From: Ktedonobacter sp. 13_1_20CM_4_53_11
GTDB lineage: Bacteria > Chloroflexota > Ktedonobacteria > Ktedonobacterales > Ktedonobacteraceae
Length of the DNA: 8,009 nt
Direction of reading: 5' to 3'
Assembly (NCBI GenBank): GCA_001919995.1
Contig: MNIY01000096.1
Coordinates: 1 to 8,009, forward strand
Made by a program: the position numbers and the translations under genes. Shown in pieces: positions 1 to 5,314 of the stretch. The notes under the pieces were generated by a model that did not search any database, was not told where the DNA came from, and saw only the letters and a program-made list of their open reading frames with translations. Each line of letters starts with the position of its first letter. Position 1 is the first letter of the stretch.

Positions 1-1257
1 CAAGGGCTCATGCGTAGGTACCACCTCTACTGCATTGACGAGCATGCGGAAGCGATTACCCATATCCATAACCGCAGCATTGACGGCCGGCCCAGGCCTG
101 GCATCAAACACCAGCCGCACTGGGTCCGCCTTGCCTCCAATGGAGAGCGGGTGAATTTCGAGCGATGGCTTCTGCTCGGTGATGGTGGGACACACCTCCA
201 GCATGTGGGCCCCAAGCCCCATCATGTCGTTCTGGCTCAGATGATAGGTGTAGTCTTCCATGAAGGACATCCCACCATCCAGATCGGCTCCCATCACCTT
301 CATCGCGCGCACCAGTGCAGCAGTCTTCCAGTCTCCCTCTCCGCCAAAGCCATAGTTATCCGCCATCAATCGCTGGACCGAGAGACCAGGGAGTTGTGCG
401 AGGCCGTGCAGATCCTCGAAGGTGGTGGTGAAGCCTTTGAAATTGCCCTCTTCGAGAAAATGCCTCAACCCGGCCTCAATGCGGGCGCCATCACGCAGGG
501 ACTGGTACTGACTGCCATCGCGGCGCAGAGATGGCGCCACGTCATATAGTTCGTTGTATTCCTTCACCAGCTGATCTATCTCGCTATCCGGCACCTGGTT
601 CACGTATTGGACGAGATCGCCTACGCCGTAGCCGGAGACATCATATCCCAACCGGATCTGGGCTTCCACCTTATCCCCTTCCGTGACAGCCACTTCGCGC
701 ATATTGTCGCCGAAGCGGGCGATCTTCGCCCCTTGAGCATCGTACCAGGCACAGGCAGCGCGCGTCCACGTTCCCAGGCTGGCCTGGACATCTTCATCTT
801 GCCAGTGCCCTACGATAACCTTTCGGTTCAGGCGCATCCGGCTGCCGATGAACCCGAATTCGCGGTCTCCGTGGGCGGACTGGTTCAGATTCATGAAGTC
901 CATGTCGATTTCCGACCACGGTATGTCGCGATTGTATTGCGTGTGCAGGTGCGCGAACGGCTTCTGCAGAGCCGTTAATCCGCCGATCCACATTTTGGCC
1001 GGGGAGAAGGTATGCATCCAGGTGATCAGGCCAACGCAGTTTCTGGCAGAGTTGGCTTCCAGGCACAACTCGCGAATCGCTTCAGGAGTTGTCAGGACCG
1101 GCTTAAAGACGAGGTTGACCGGGATTTTATCTGAGTGGGAAAGCGCCTGCGCGATCTCTTTGGAATGTTCGGCTACTTTCTCAATAGTCTCGGGGCCGTA
1201 CAGATGTTGACTTCCGGTGACGAACCAGACGTCGAACTGTTTGAGGTCGATCATCAT
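1..1257 (-). CDS. araA: L-arabinose isomerase AraA (3' end outside window)
   Basis: Cytoplasmic enzyme that converts L-arabinose to L-ribulose, the first step of the isomerase route. The reverse strand is open from an ATG at 1257 to the window edge, giving 419 codons of a family usually near 500, so about 80 C-terminal residues are missing. The protein starts [20 protein letters not shown] and keeps family blocks such as [14 protein letters not shown] (about 82-95), [12 protein letters not shown] (119-130) and [16 protein letters not shown]. The metal/catalytic residues known from E. coli (E306, E333, H350) correspond to E307 in [10 protein letters not shown]334 in SFMEDYTYH and H351 in HMLEVCP; the fourth, H450, lies beyond the edge. 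Two ATGs stand in tandem (1257 and 1254), and only a weak purine-rich site (AAAGAGAAA) precedes them. It is last in the visible araB-araD-araA order, 37 nt after araD, so probably the same transcript. Confidence 0.97.
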   Translation of the reverse strand, partial: MMIDLKQFDVWFVTGSQHLYGPETIEKVAEHSKEIAQALSHSDKIPVNLVFKPVLTTPEAIRELCLEANSARNCVGLITWMHTFSPAKMWIGGLTALQKPFAHLHTQYNRDIPWSEIDMDFMNLNQSAHGDREFGFIGSRMRLNRKVIVGHWQDEDVQASLGTWTRAACAWYDAQGAKIARFGDNMREVAVTEGDKVEAQIRLGYDVSGYGVGDLVQYVNQVPDSEIDQLVKEYNELYDVAPSLRRDGSQYQSLRDGARIEAGLRHFLEEGNFKGFTTTFEDLHGLAQLPGLSVQRLMADNYGFGGEGDWKTAALVRAMKVMGADLDGGMSFMEDYTYHLSQNDMMGLGAHMLEVCPTITEQKPSLEIHPLSIGGKADPVRLVFDARPGPAVNAAVMDMGNRFRMLVNAVEVVPTHEPL

Positions 1258-1294
1258 AGATTTCTCTTTCTCACGTTGGTGTTGTAGCGATCAG

Positions 1295-1939
1295 CTATCT
1301 CTGGCCGTATACATGCATGTAGCGGTGGTGCAGCTTGGCCACGTCTTCCGGGGCGATTTCGTCAGGCTGGCCAAGTTGCAGAGCAAGCCACACCGCACGT
1401 GCCACGTCTTCCACCATCACCGCCGCCTTGACAGCCGCCCGGGCTGTGGGGCCGACGGTGAAGACGCCGTGATTCTTCAAGAGTACCGCCTGAGATGTGC
1501 CGATGTGCTCGACCACCTGCCTGCCGATTTCCTCACCGCCGATCAAGGCGAAACCCGCACAGGGAATCGGACCGCCAAATTCGTCAGCAATAGCCGTGAG
1601 GTAGACGGGTATCGAGCGGCCGAGGGCGGCAAAGGCGGTAGCGTAAGAGGAGTGGGTGTGGACCACGCCATTGACATCGGGACGATGCCGGTAGACGTAG
1701 AGGTGGCTGGCTGTGTCTGAAGAGGGCTTGAGTTCTCCCTCAACGATATCGCCTTCCAGGTTCACCACTACGTGATCCTCTGGTCGCAGCTCGTCGTAGA
1801 GCACGCCGCTGGGCTTGATCACCACCAACCCACTCTCTGGATCCCTGGCACTGACATTGCCACCCGTCCAGACCACCAGACCGTTCTTAGGCAATTCCAG
1901 GTGCAGTTTCCAGACCTGTTCTTTGAGCTGGTCGAGCAT
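1295..1939 (-). CDS. araD: L-ribulose-5-phosphate 4-epimerase AraD
   Basis: Interconverts L-ribulose 5-phosphate and D-xylulose 5-phosphate and so delivers arabinose carbon to the pentose phosphate pathway. It is a class II aldolase/epimerase of 214 aa (E. coli AraD has 231). Visible family motifs are GGNVSARD (26-33), IKPSGV (41-46), SSDT (73-76), VVHTHSS (92-98) and KNHG (155-158). By comparison with E. coli, the zinc ligands are probably H94, H96 and H157 with D75 nearby. D119 (in TAIADEFGG) and Y211 in the terminal VYGQR match the catalytic Asp and Tyr. I chose the ATG at 1939 because the TGA of araB runs directly into GGAG, 7 nt ahead of it; a TTG five codons upstream overlaps that ribosome-binding site. 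The 11-nt gap to araB implies co-transcription and probably translational coupling. The substrate is assigned from the motifs plus the araB/araA neighbours, since related fuculose- and ulose-phosphate enzymes share this fold. Confidence 0.94.
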   Translation of the reverse strand: MLDQLKEQVWKLHLELPKNGLVVWTGGNVSARDPESGLVVIKPSGVLYDELRPEDHVVVNLEGDIVEGELKPSSDTASHLYVYRHRPDVNGVVHTHSSYATAFAALGRSIPVYLTAIADEFGGPIPCAGFALIGGEEIGRQVVEHIGTSQAVLLKNHGVFTVGPTARAAVKAAVMVEDVARAVWLALQLGQPDEIAPEDVAKLHHRYMHVYGQR

Positions 1940-1950
1940 GTTGTTTCTCC

Positions 1951-3651
1951 TCAATGCGGATCCGCCAGGATCTCTTCTCTAATACGCTTAAGGCGCTTCA
2001 TCACGTCATTAGCACCGCGCCCGAAGTAGTCGTACAGGGTGACGTACTCTCGATACAACCGGTCGTATGCTTCCTGGTTATGGGGAATCGGGTTGAACGC
2101 CTCCTCGCGCAGTCGGGCCATGTGCCTGGAGGCTTCGAAGATGGAATCGTAGCCGCCGGCCTCCTTGCCAGCCGCCACGGTGGCGTGCATGGCCGAGCCA
2201 ACCGCGCCCCCCTGGCTTGTCCCCGTCTGACGGATGGGCCGGCCGGTGACGTCGGCGTAAATCTGCATCAGCAACTTGTTGCGCTCCGGCAGCCCGCCCG
2301 CGGCCACGATCTCCTTGACCGGTATGCCGTTGGCCTCGAAGTCATCGATGATGATGCGCGTCCCATAGGCGGTGGACTCGATCAAGGCTCGGTAGATTTC
2401 CTCTGGCCTGGTGGCCAGCGTCAGGCCCAACAGCAAGCCGGTCAGGTCGATATCCACCAGGATAGAGCGGTTGCCATTCCACCAGTCGAGAGCCAGCAGA
2501 CCGCTCTCACCCGGCTTTAAGAGTGCCGCCTTTTCCTCCAGGAACTGGTGGATGTTCAGGCCGCGGGCTTCGGCCTGAAGTGTATAGGTAGCAGGCACAC
2601 ACTGCTCCACAAACCACGCGAAGCTGTCGCCCACGCACGATTGTCCGGCTTCATACCCCGAGAAGCCGGGAATGATGCCGTCCTGGACCACGCCGCAGAT
2701 GCCCGGGACCTCGCGCTCCTCCTTGCCCAGCGCCATATGGCAGTTGGAGGTACCCATGATGATCACCATCTGCCCCGGTTCGAGGACTGTGGCTGCTGGA
2801 ACGGTGACGTGGGCATCCACATTGGCCACAGCCACGGGTGTGCCCTGGTTCAACCCTGTCCAGCGCGCTGCCTCCTCGGTTAGACCACCAGCCTTCGATC
2901 CCAGCGGGTAGAGCGTGCGAGACATCTTCTCGTCGACGATGCGCTCCATGCGCGGATCTAGCGCTTTGAAAAACTCGTTGGGGGGGAAGCCGTCGTGCTT
3001 CGACCAGATGGCCTTGTAGCCCGCCGTGCACTCGTTGCGCTTCTCCACGCCTGTGAGCTGCCACACGACCCAGTCTGCCGCCTCAATCAGCCGATCTGCG
3101 GCGGCATAGACCGCTGGTGCCTCGTTCAGGATCTGCCACGCCTTTGGAAAGAACCATTCAGAACTGATCTTGCCACCGTAGCGGTCCAGGAAGGTGTATC
3201 CCAGCTCGCGGGCGATCTGATTCAGCTTGTTGGCTTCAGGCTGCGCGGCGTGGTGCTTCCACAATTTGACCCAGGCGTGCGGTTTGTTCCGCCATTCGGG
3301 CAAAAAACAGAGCGGCGTGCCGTCCGCCAACGTTGGGAGCATGGTACAAGCTGTGAAGTCAATGCCGATGCCAATCACGTCATCCGGCTTCACGCCGCTG
3401 TCGGCCAGTACCGCCGGAATAGTCGTCTTGAACACTTCCAGATAATCATTGGGGTCTTGCAGCGCCCAATCAGGCTCCAGGGCAATCGTGGTGCCGGGCA
3501 GGGTCTTGTCGATGACGCCATTCGCGTACAGATGCACGCTGCTGGCCAGCTCGCGTCCTGTGGTGACATCCACCAGCACCGCGCGACCGGACTCCGTGCC
3601 GAAATCGATGCCGACTGCATATTTCGAGGTTGCCCGAGGCGACGTGTTCAT
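1951..3651 (-). CDS. araB: L-ribulokinase AraB (FGGY kinase)
   Basis: ATP-dependent phosphorylation of L-ribulose to L-ribulose 5-phosphate in the cytoplasm. The protein has 566 aa, the same as E. coli AraB. The N-terminal phosphate-binding loop is [12 protein letters not shown] (13-24). The probable catalytic Asp is D279 in [18 protein letters not shown] (297-303) and DWWNGNR (389-395) are typical of ribulokinases, and the second FGGY signature starts at GGLPERNK (452-459). The ATG at 3651 is chosen over an in-frame upstream extension to 3738 because it is preceded by AAAGGAGG with 9-nt spacing and because homologous kinases begin just before the phosphate loop. It is the first gene of the araB-araD-araA transcript, behind a long leader with the operator described separately. 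A 13-codon reading frame ends 19 nt before the start. Confidence 0.96.
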   Translation of the reverse strand: MNTSPRATSKYAVGIDFGTESGRAVLVDVTTGRELASSVHLYANGVIDKTLPGTTIALEPDWALQDPNDYLEVFKTTIPAVLADSGVKPDDVIGIGIDFTACTMLPTLADGTPLCFLPEWRNKPHAWVKLWKHHAAQPEANKLNQIARELGYTFLDRYGGKISSEWFFPKAWQILNEAPAVYAAADRLIEAADWVVWQLTGVEKRNECTAGYKAIWSKHDGFPPNEFFKALDPRMERIVDEKMSRTLYPLGSKAGGLTEEAARWTGLNQGTPVAVANVDAHVTVPAATVLEPGQMVIIMGTSNCHMALGKEEREVPGICGVVQDGIIPGFSGYEAGQSCVGDSFAWFVEQCVPATYTLQAEARGLNIHQFLEEKAALLKPGESGLLALDWWNGNRSILVDIDLTGLLLGLTLATRPEEIYRALIESTAYGTRIIIDDFEANGIPVKEIVAAGGLPERNKLLMQIYADVTGRPIRQTGTSQGGAVGSAMHATVAAGKEAGGYDSIFEASRHMARLREEAFNPIPHNQEAYDRLYREYVTLYDYFGRGANDVMKRLKRIREEILADPH

Positions 3652-3660
3652 GAACGCCTT

Positions 3661-3668
3661 CCTCCTTT
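3661..3668 (-). promoter_or_regulatory. Shine-Dalgarno of araB
   Basis: On the minus strand this reads AAAGGAGG, 9 nt before the ATG at 3651. It decides the araB start against the open in-frame extension reaching 3738, and it lies in the short gap after the stop of the small upstream reading frame. Confidence 0.85.
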
Positions 3669-3670
3669 CA

Positions 3671-3712
3671 CTAGCCACAAGCGAGGCCTGACCGAGACGT
3701 GGCGTAGTGCAT
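3671..3712 (-). CDS. Possible 13-aa leader peptide upstream of araB
   Basis: An ATG at 3712 opens a 13-codon frame ([16 protein letters not shown] stop) that ends 19 nt before araB. It is preceded by AAGGAGG at 3721-3727 with 8-nt spacing, a ribosome-binding site as good as that of araB itself. Its frame differs from araB. An SD and ATG this well matched could let ribosomes load here and re-initiate at araB, or tune araB translation. There is no run of regulatory codons and no obvious terminator/antiterminator, so classic attenuation is not indicated. I know of no named family for this peptide, and the frame is short enough that it may be fortuitous. Confidence 0.4.
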   Translation of the reverse strand: MHYATSRSGLACG

Positions 3713-3854
3713 TTCAAGTCCCTCCTTAATATCTCCATAATCAGGGAGAGAATTCTAAGGGATCGTCAGAAGATACGTGTATCAGGTATAGGCAAGGAAA
3801 AAGAGCTAGGACAACGTTCTGGCCTTCCAATTAAGGACGATCTTAAAAGTACAT

Positions 3855-3913
3855 ATAGTAGAGCCTGTAAGGAAAGATGGATTAGCGGATAAGCATAATA
3901 TTAACAGTACTAT
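3855..3913 (-). promoter_or_regulatory. Leader stem-loop in araBDA mRNA
   Basis: Just after the operator, the transcribed strand has ATAGTA-CTGTTAA and, about 30 nt later, TTACAG-GCTC-TACTAT. The two halves can pair as a stem of about 12 bp with one bulged T and a 4-nt one-sided bulge. It would start roughly 10 nt from the inferred 5' end. The same arms occur in the abfA-side copy, where the bulged T is absent. No U-tract follows, so it is not a terminator. A role in mRNA stability or regulation is only inferred. Confidence 0.4.
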
Positions 3914-3927
3914 TTACAACGTTGTAA
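3914..3927. promoter_or_regulatory. LacI-family operator, araB promoter
   Basis: Perfect 14-bp palindrome TTACAACGTTGTAA with a central CG step, typical of LacI-family operators in which the hinge helices insert at the centre. It lies 2 nt downstream of the -10 box and covers the expected transcription start near 3923, so binding should block RNA polymerase. The identical 14-mer sits at the abfA promoter, and the gene between them encodes a LacI-family protein, which is the natural candidate ligand. Confidence 0.85.
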
Positions 3928-3929
3928 GG

Positions 3930-3959
3930 AGTATAGCATCGAAATCTCGCATTTGTCAA
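3930..3959 (-). promoter_or_regulatory. Promoter of araBDA
   Basis: On the minus strand there is a consensus TTGACA -35 box (3954-3959), an 18-bp spacer and a TATACT -10 box (3930-3935). Transcription would start near 3923, inside the operator, giving a leader of about 270 nt to the araB ATG. A near-identical arrangement drives abfA. It looks like a housekeeping-sigma promoter repressed by the LacI-type regulator. Confidence 0.85.
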
Positions 3960-4006
3960 TATAATAGTTGTGCTTATAGTGGATTTCTAAGTAAATTCTA
4001 AGAAAT

Positions 4007-4927
4007 TTAATTTATCTCCTCTTCAATTCTAGTCAAACCTCCAGTGCGCTCGCGAACAATGAGGCGGAAGGGCACCTCAACCCGGTCGGGTTGGCTAGTA
4101 CGCGTACCATCAATGCGCCCAAGGAGGAATGATACAGCCAGTTCGCCGATCATCTCCTTGTCTGGCGCAATGGTGGTCAACGAGGGAATCGCAAAGCGAG
4201 CCTCTTCAATATCGTCGAAACCGATCACGGCCACGTCATCAGGAATTCGGCGTCCGGCCTCGTGAAGTGCGCGCATCGCACCGAGCGCTAAGAGATCGTT
4301 GAAACAGAAGACAGCATCGGGAGGGTGATCCAGGGCTAACAACTGCTGCATCGCTCTTGCCCCATTAAGTCGACTGTAGGATTCAACCTGAATGATGAAC
4401 TGTGCATCCAGGGGCAGACCAGCCTCAGCTAATGCTTGAGTATAGCCGTGTAGACGACGGAGGCTACCTGCCCCACTCGCTATCGATAGAGCCTCCAGGG
4501 TGCCAATGGCGGCGATGCGACGCCGTCCCAAATGCAGGAGATGGTTCGTAGCAAGACGTGCGGCGGCCACATTGCTGTTGGCCAGGTGATCGTAAGGAAC
4601 ATCGATATCCAGGAGGGGGTCACCCAGGAGTACAAGAGGAGTCTTCAATACAGTATATGACCGAGCGGATGCAGCGGCAATTATTGCATTGCCAAGGTCA
4701 GAAAAGTAAGGATTGCTCAGATCAGGGATGGCAAAAGCAAGCACACCCACATGCCCACTGCGCAGGTAGCGCGCTGGCAGATTTGGTTGATAATTCAATT
4801 CCTCCAAAGCCGTGTGTACTCGTTTACGCACTTCTTCCGTCACATGAACATAGTCATGAACGACATTGGAGACCGTCTTGATTGAGACACCAGCCCTCTG
4901 AGCTACATCTTTCAGTGTTGCAGTCAC
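4007..4927 (-). CDS. LacI-family regulator of arabinose genes, shortened
   Basis: DNA-binding repressor presumed to control araBDA and the abfA operon, with arabinose or a derivative as likely inducer (inferred from context). It has 306 aa. The N-terminal helix-turn-helix is TLKDVAQRAGVSIKTVSNVV (4-23), followed by the hinge region NLPARYLRSG (49-58). The periplasmic-binding-protein-like domain shows VGVLAFAIPDLSNPYF (60-75), HLGRRRIAAIG (132-142), FCFNDLLALGAMRAL (207-221) and VIGFDDIEEA (234-243). LacI proteins usually have about 330-345 aa. Here YTVL (91-94) runs straight into KTPLVLLGD (95-103), and the expected 40-45 residues (the helix and strand carrying the VDGI-type block) are absent without loss of frame. 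The start is a GTG at 4927 with AAGGA 11 nt upstream; I see no upstream ATG in frame. The stop codon almost abuts the araB-side promoter repeat and no terminator separates them, so readthrough into araBDA is possible. Confidence 0.93.
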   Translation of the reverse strand: MTATLKDVAQRAGVSIKTVSNVVHDYVHVTEEVRKRVHTALEELNYQPNLPARYLRSGHVGVLAFAIPDLSNPYFSDLGNAIIAAASARSYTVLKTPLVLLGDPLLDIDVPYDHLANSNVAAARLATNHLLHLGRRRIAAIGTLEALSIASGAGSLRRLHGYTQALAEAGLPLDAQFIIQVESYSRLNGARAMQQLLALDHPPDAVFCFNDLLALGAMRALHEAGRRIPDDVAVIGFDDIEEARFAIPSLTTIAPDKEMIGELAVSFLLGRIDGTRTSQPDRVEVPFRLIVRERTGGLTRIEEEIN

Positions 4928-5022
4928 GTGTGTTTCTGTCCTTCTTCGGGGGTCGCAAGTAATTCAAACCTGGAGCGATCCTGGCACTTTTTGCCGGAAA
5001 ATCACTTAAACTTTTGATAAAG
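4928..5022 (-). other. 5' leader of the regulator gene
   Basis: About 90 nt between the predicted start near 5016 and the GTG. It contains the AAGGA site (4939-4943) and a short GGCA/TGCC stem (4983-4995). There is no copy of the TTACAACGTTGTAA palindrome, so direct autorepression by the same site is not supported. I see no gene here. Confidence 0.5.
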
Positions 5023-5052
5023 AGAATACTACTTTGAAAAGTTATTTGTCAA
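5023..5052 (-). promoter_or_regulatory. Promoter of the regulator gene
   Basis: Minus strand: TTGACA (5047-5052), an 18-bp spacer and TATTCT (5023-5028). The start would be near 5016. A 7-bp inverted repeat, AACTTTT/AAAAGTT (5009-5015 and 5037-5043), brackets the -10 box and could be a binding site, but such short AT-rich arms may be chance. The spacing equals that of the two repressed promoters, but the surrounding sequence is unrelated to them. Confidence 0.65.
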
Positions 5053-5140
5053 TGCACTCTTTCCTCAAGGAGATTAGGTACTCACAGACTGGCCTCCTCA
5101 CATCGTGATTCCAAAAAGTGTAGAGATAAAGTCGAATGAT
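5053..5140. other. Spacer between regulator promoter and abfA-side repeat
   Basis: An 88-bp stretch between the divergent promoters. I see no reading frame, no operator-like palindrome and no terminator with a U-tract. Confidence 0.5.
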
Positions 5141-5186
5141 TTTCTTAGAATTTGCTTAGAAATCCACTATAAACACAACTATTACA

Positions 5187-5216
5187 TTGACAGATGCGAA
5201 ATATCTATGTTACAAT
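5187..5216 (+). promoter_or_regulatory. Promoter of abfA and the sugar transporter
   Basis: TTGACA (5187-5192), an 18-bp spacer and TACAAT (5211-5216). The start would be near 5223, inside the operator, and the leader to the TTG of abfA is about 290 nt. It is the counterpart of the araBDA promoter and is expected to share its repressor. Confidence 0.85.
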
Positions 5217-5217
5217 A

Positions 5218-5231
5218 TTACAACGTTGTAA
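5218..5231. promoter_or_regulatory. LacI-family operator, abfA promoter
   Basis: The same perfect palindrome TTACAACGTTGTAA as at 3914-3927, here 1 nt after the -10 box. The two operator centres are about 1.3 kb apart with the regulator gene between them, so one repressor can coordinate both divergent transcription units. Confidence 0.85.
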
Positions 5232-5289
5232 ATAGTACTGTAATATTATGCTTATGAGCTAATCCATCTTTCCTTACAGACTCTACTAT
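5232..5289 (+). promoter_or_regulatory. Leader stem-loop in abfA mRNA
   Basis: ATAGTA-CTGTAA (5232-5243) can pair with TTACAG (5274-5279) and TACTAT (5284-5289). This gives two 6-bp helices separated by a one-sided ACTC bulge, capped by a 30-nt loop. It begins about 10 nt from the inferred 5' end. The araB-side copy has the same arms apart from one extra T. No U-run follows. The function is unknown; 5'-end protection of the mRNA is one possibility. Confidence 0.42.
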
Positions 5290-5314
5290 ATATACTCTTG
5301 AGATTGCTCTTAAT

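Larger units (their letters stand above)
3830..4005 (-). repeat. Inverted promoter repeat, araB-side copy
   Basis: Read on the minus strand, this 176-bp segment aligns end to end with 5141-5314 on the plus strand, with about 20 substitutions and two single-base gaps by eye. It begins 1 nt after the stop codon of the regulator and ends just past a small TTAAG/CTTAA hairpin; beyond that point the two leaders share nothing obvious. It contains an upstream CTTAGAA direct repeat, the -35 and -10 boxes, the palindromic operator and the start of the araB leader. Its polarity drives araBDA. Confidence 0.93.
5141..5314 (+). repeat. Inverted promoter repeat, abfA-side copy
   Basis: A 174-bp partner of 3830-4005 in opposite orientation. 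The longest identical blocks include the operator with the following AATAGTACTG and the CTAATCCATCTTTCCTTACAG block in the leader. Differences cluster between the -35 and -10 boxes and at scattered leader positions. At its far end, the small TTAAG/CTTAA hairpin of the araB copy becomes TTGAG/CTTAA, which still pairs through a G-U. Sequence homology ends near 5314. Its polarity drives abfA. Confidence 0.93.

Noticed and set aside
10..1210. Several long plus-strand and alternative minus-strand open frames across araA, and similar ones across araB and abfA.
   Set aside because: They lie opposite or out of frame with strongly conserved enzymes, carry no motifs, and are the usual shadows of GC-rich coding sequence.
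1937..1954. Alternative TTG start of AraD, five codons upstream and overlapping the end of araB.
   Set aside because: The TTG lies inside the GGAG ribosome-binding site that serves the ATG at 1939, and E. coli AraD also begins at the equivalent MLxxLK.
3652..3738. N-terminal extension of AraB by 29 residues to an ATG at 3738.
   Set aside because: The extension has no family similarity and its own start lacks a ribosome-binding site, whereas AAAGGAGG sits ideally before the ATG at 3651, which directly precedes the kinase phosphate loop.
4983..5120. CACTTTTT at 4985-4992 and AAAAAGTG at 5113-5120 as an inverted repeat around the regulator's promoter.
   Set aside because: Eight low-complexity bases 120 bp apart are readily expected by chance in AT-rich intergenic DNA.
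3830..5314. The two 175-bp modules as terminal inverted repeats of a transposable element carrying the regulator.
   Set aside because: They contain complete, sensibly oriented promoters and operators for araB and abfA, no target-site duplication is visible at their ends, and no transposase lies between them. Promoter duplication explains them better, although an origin through a mobile element cannot be excluded.
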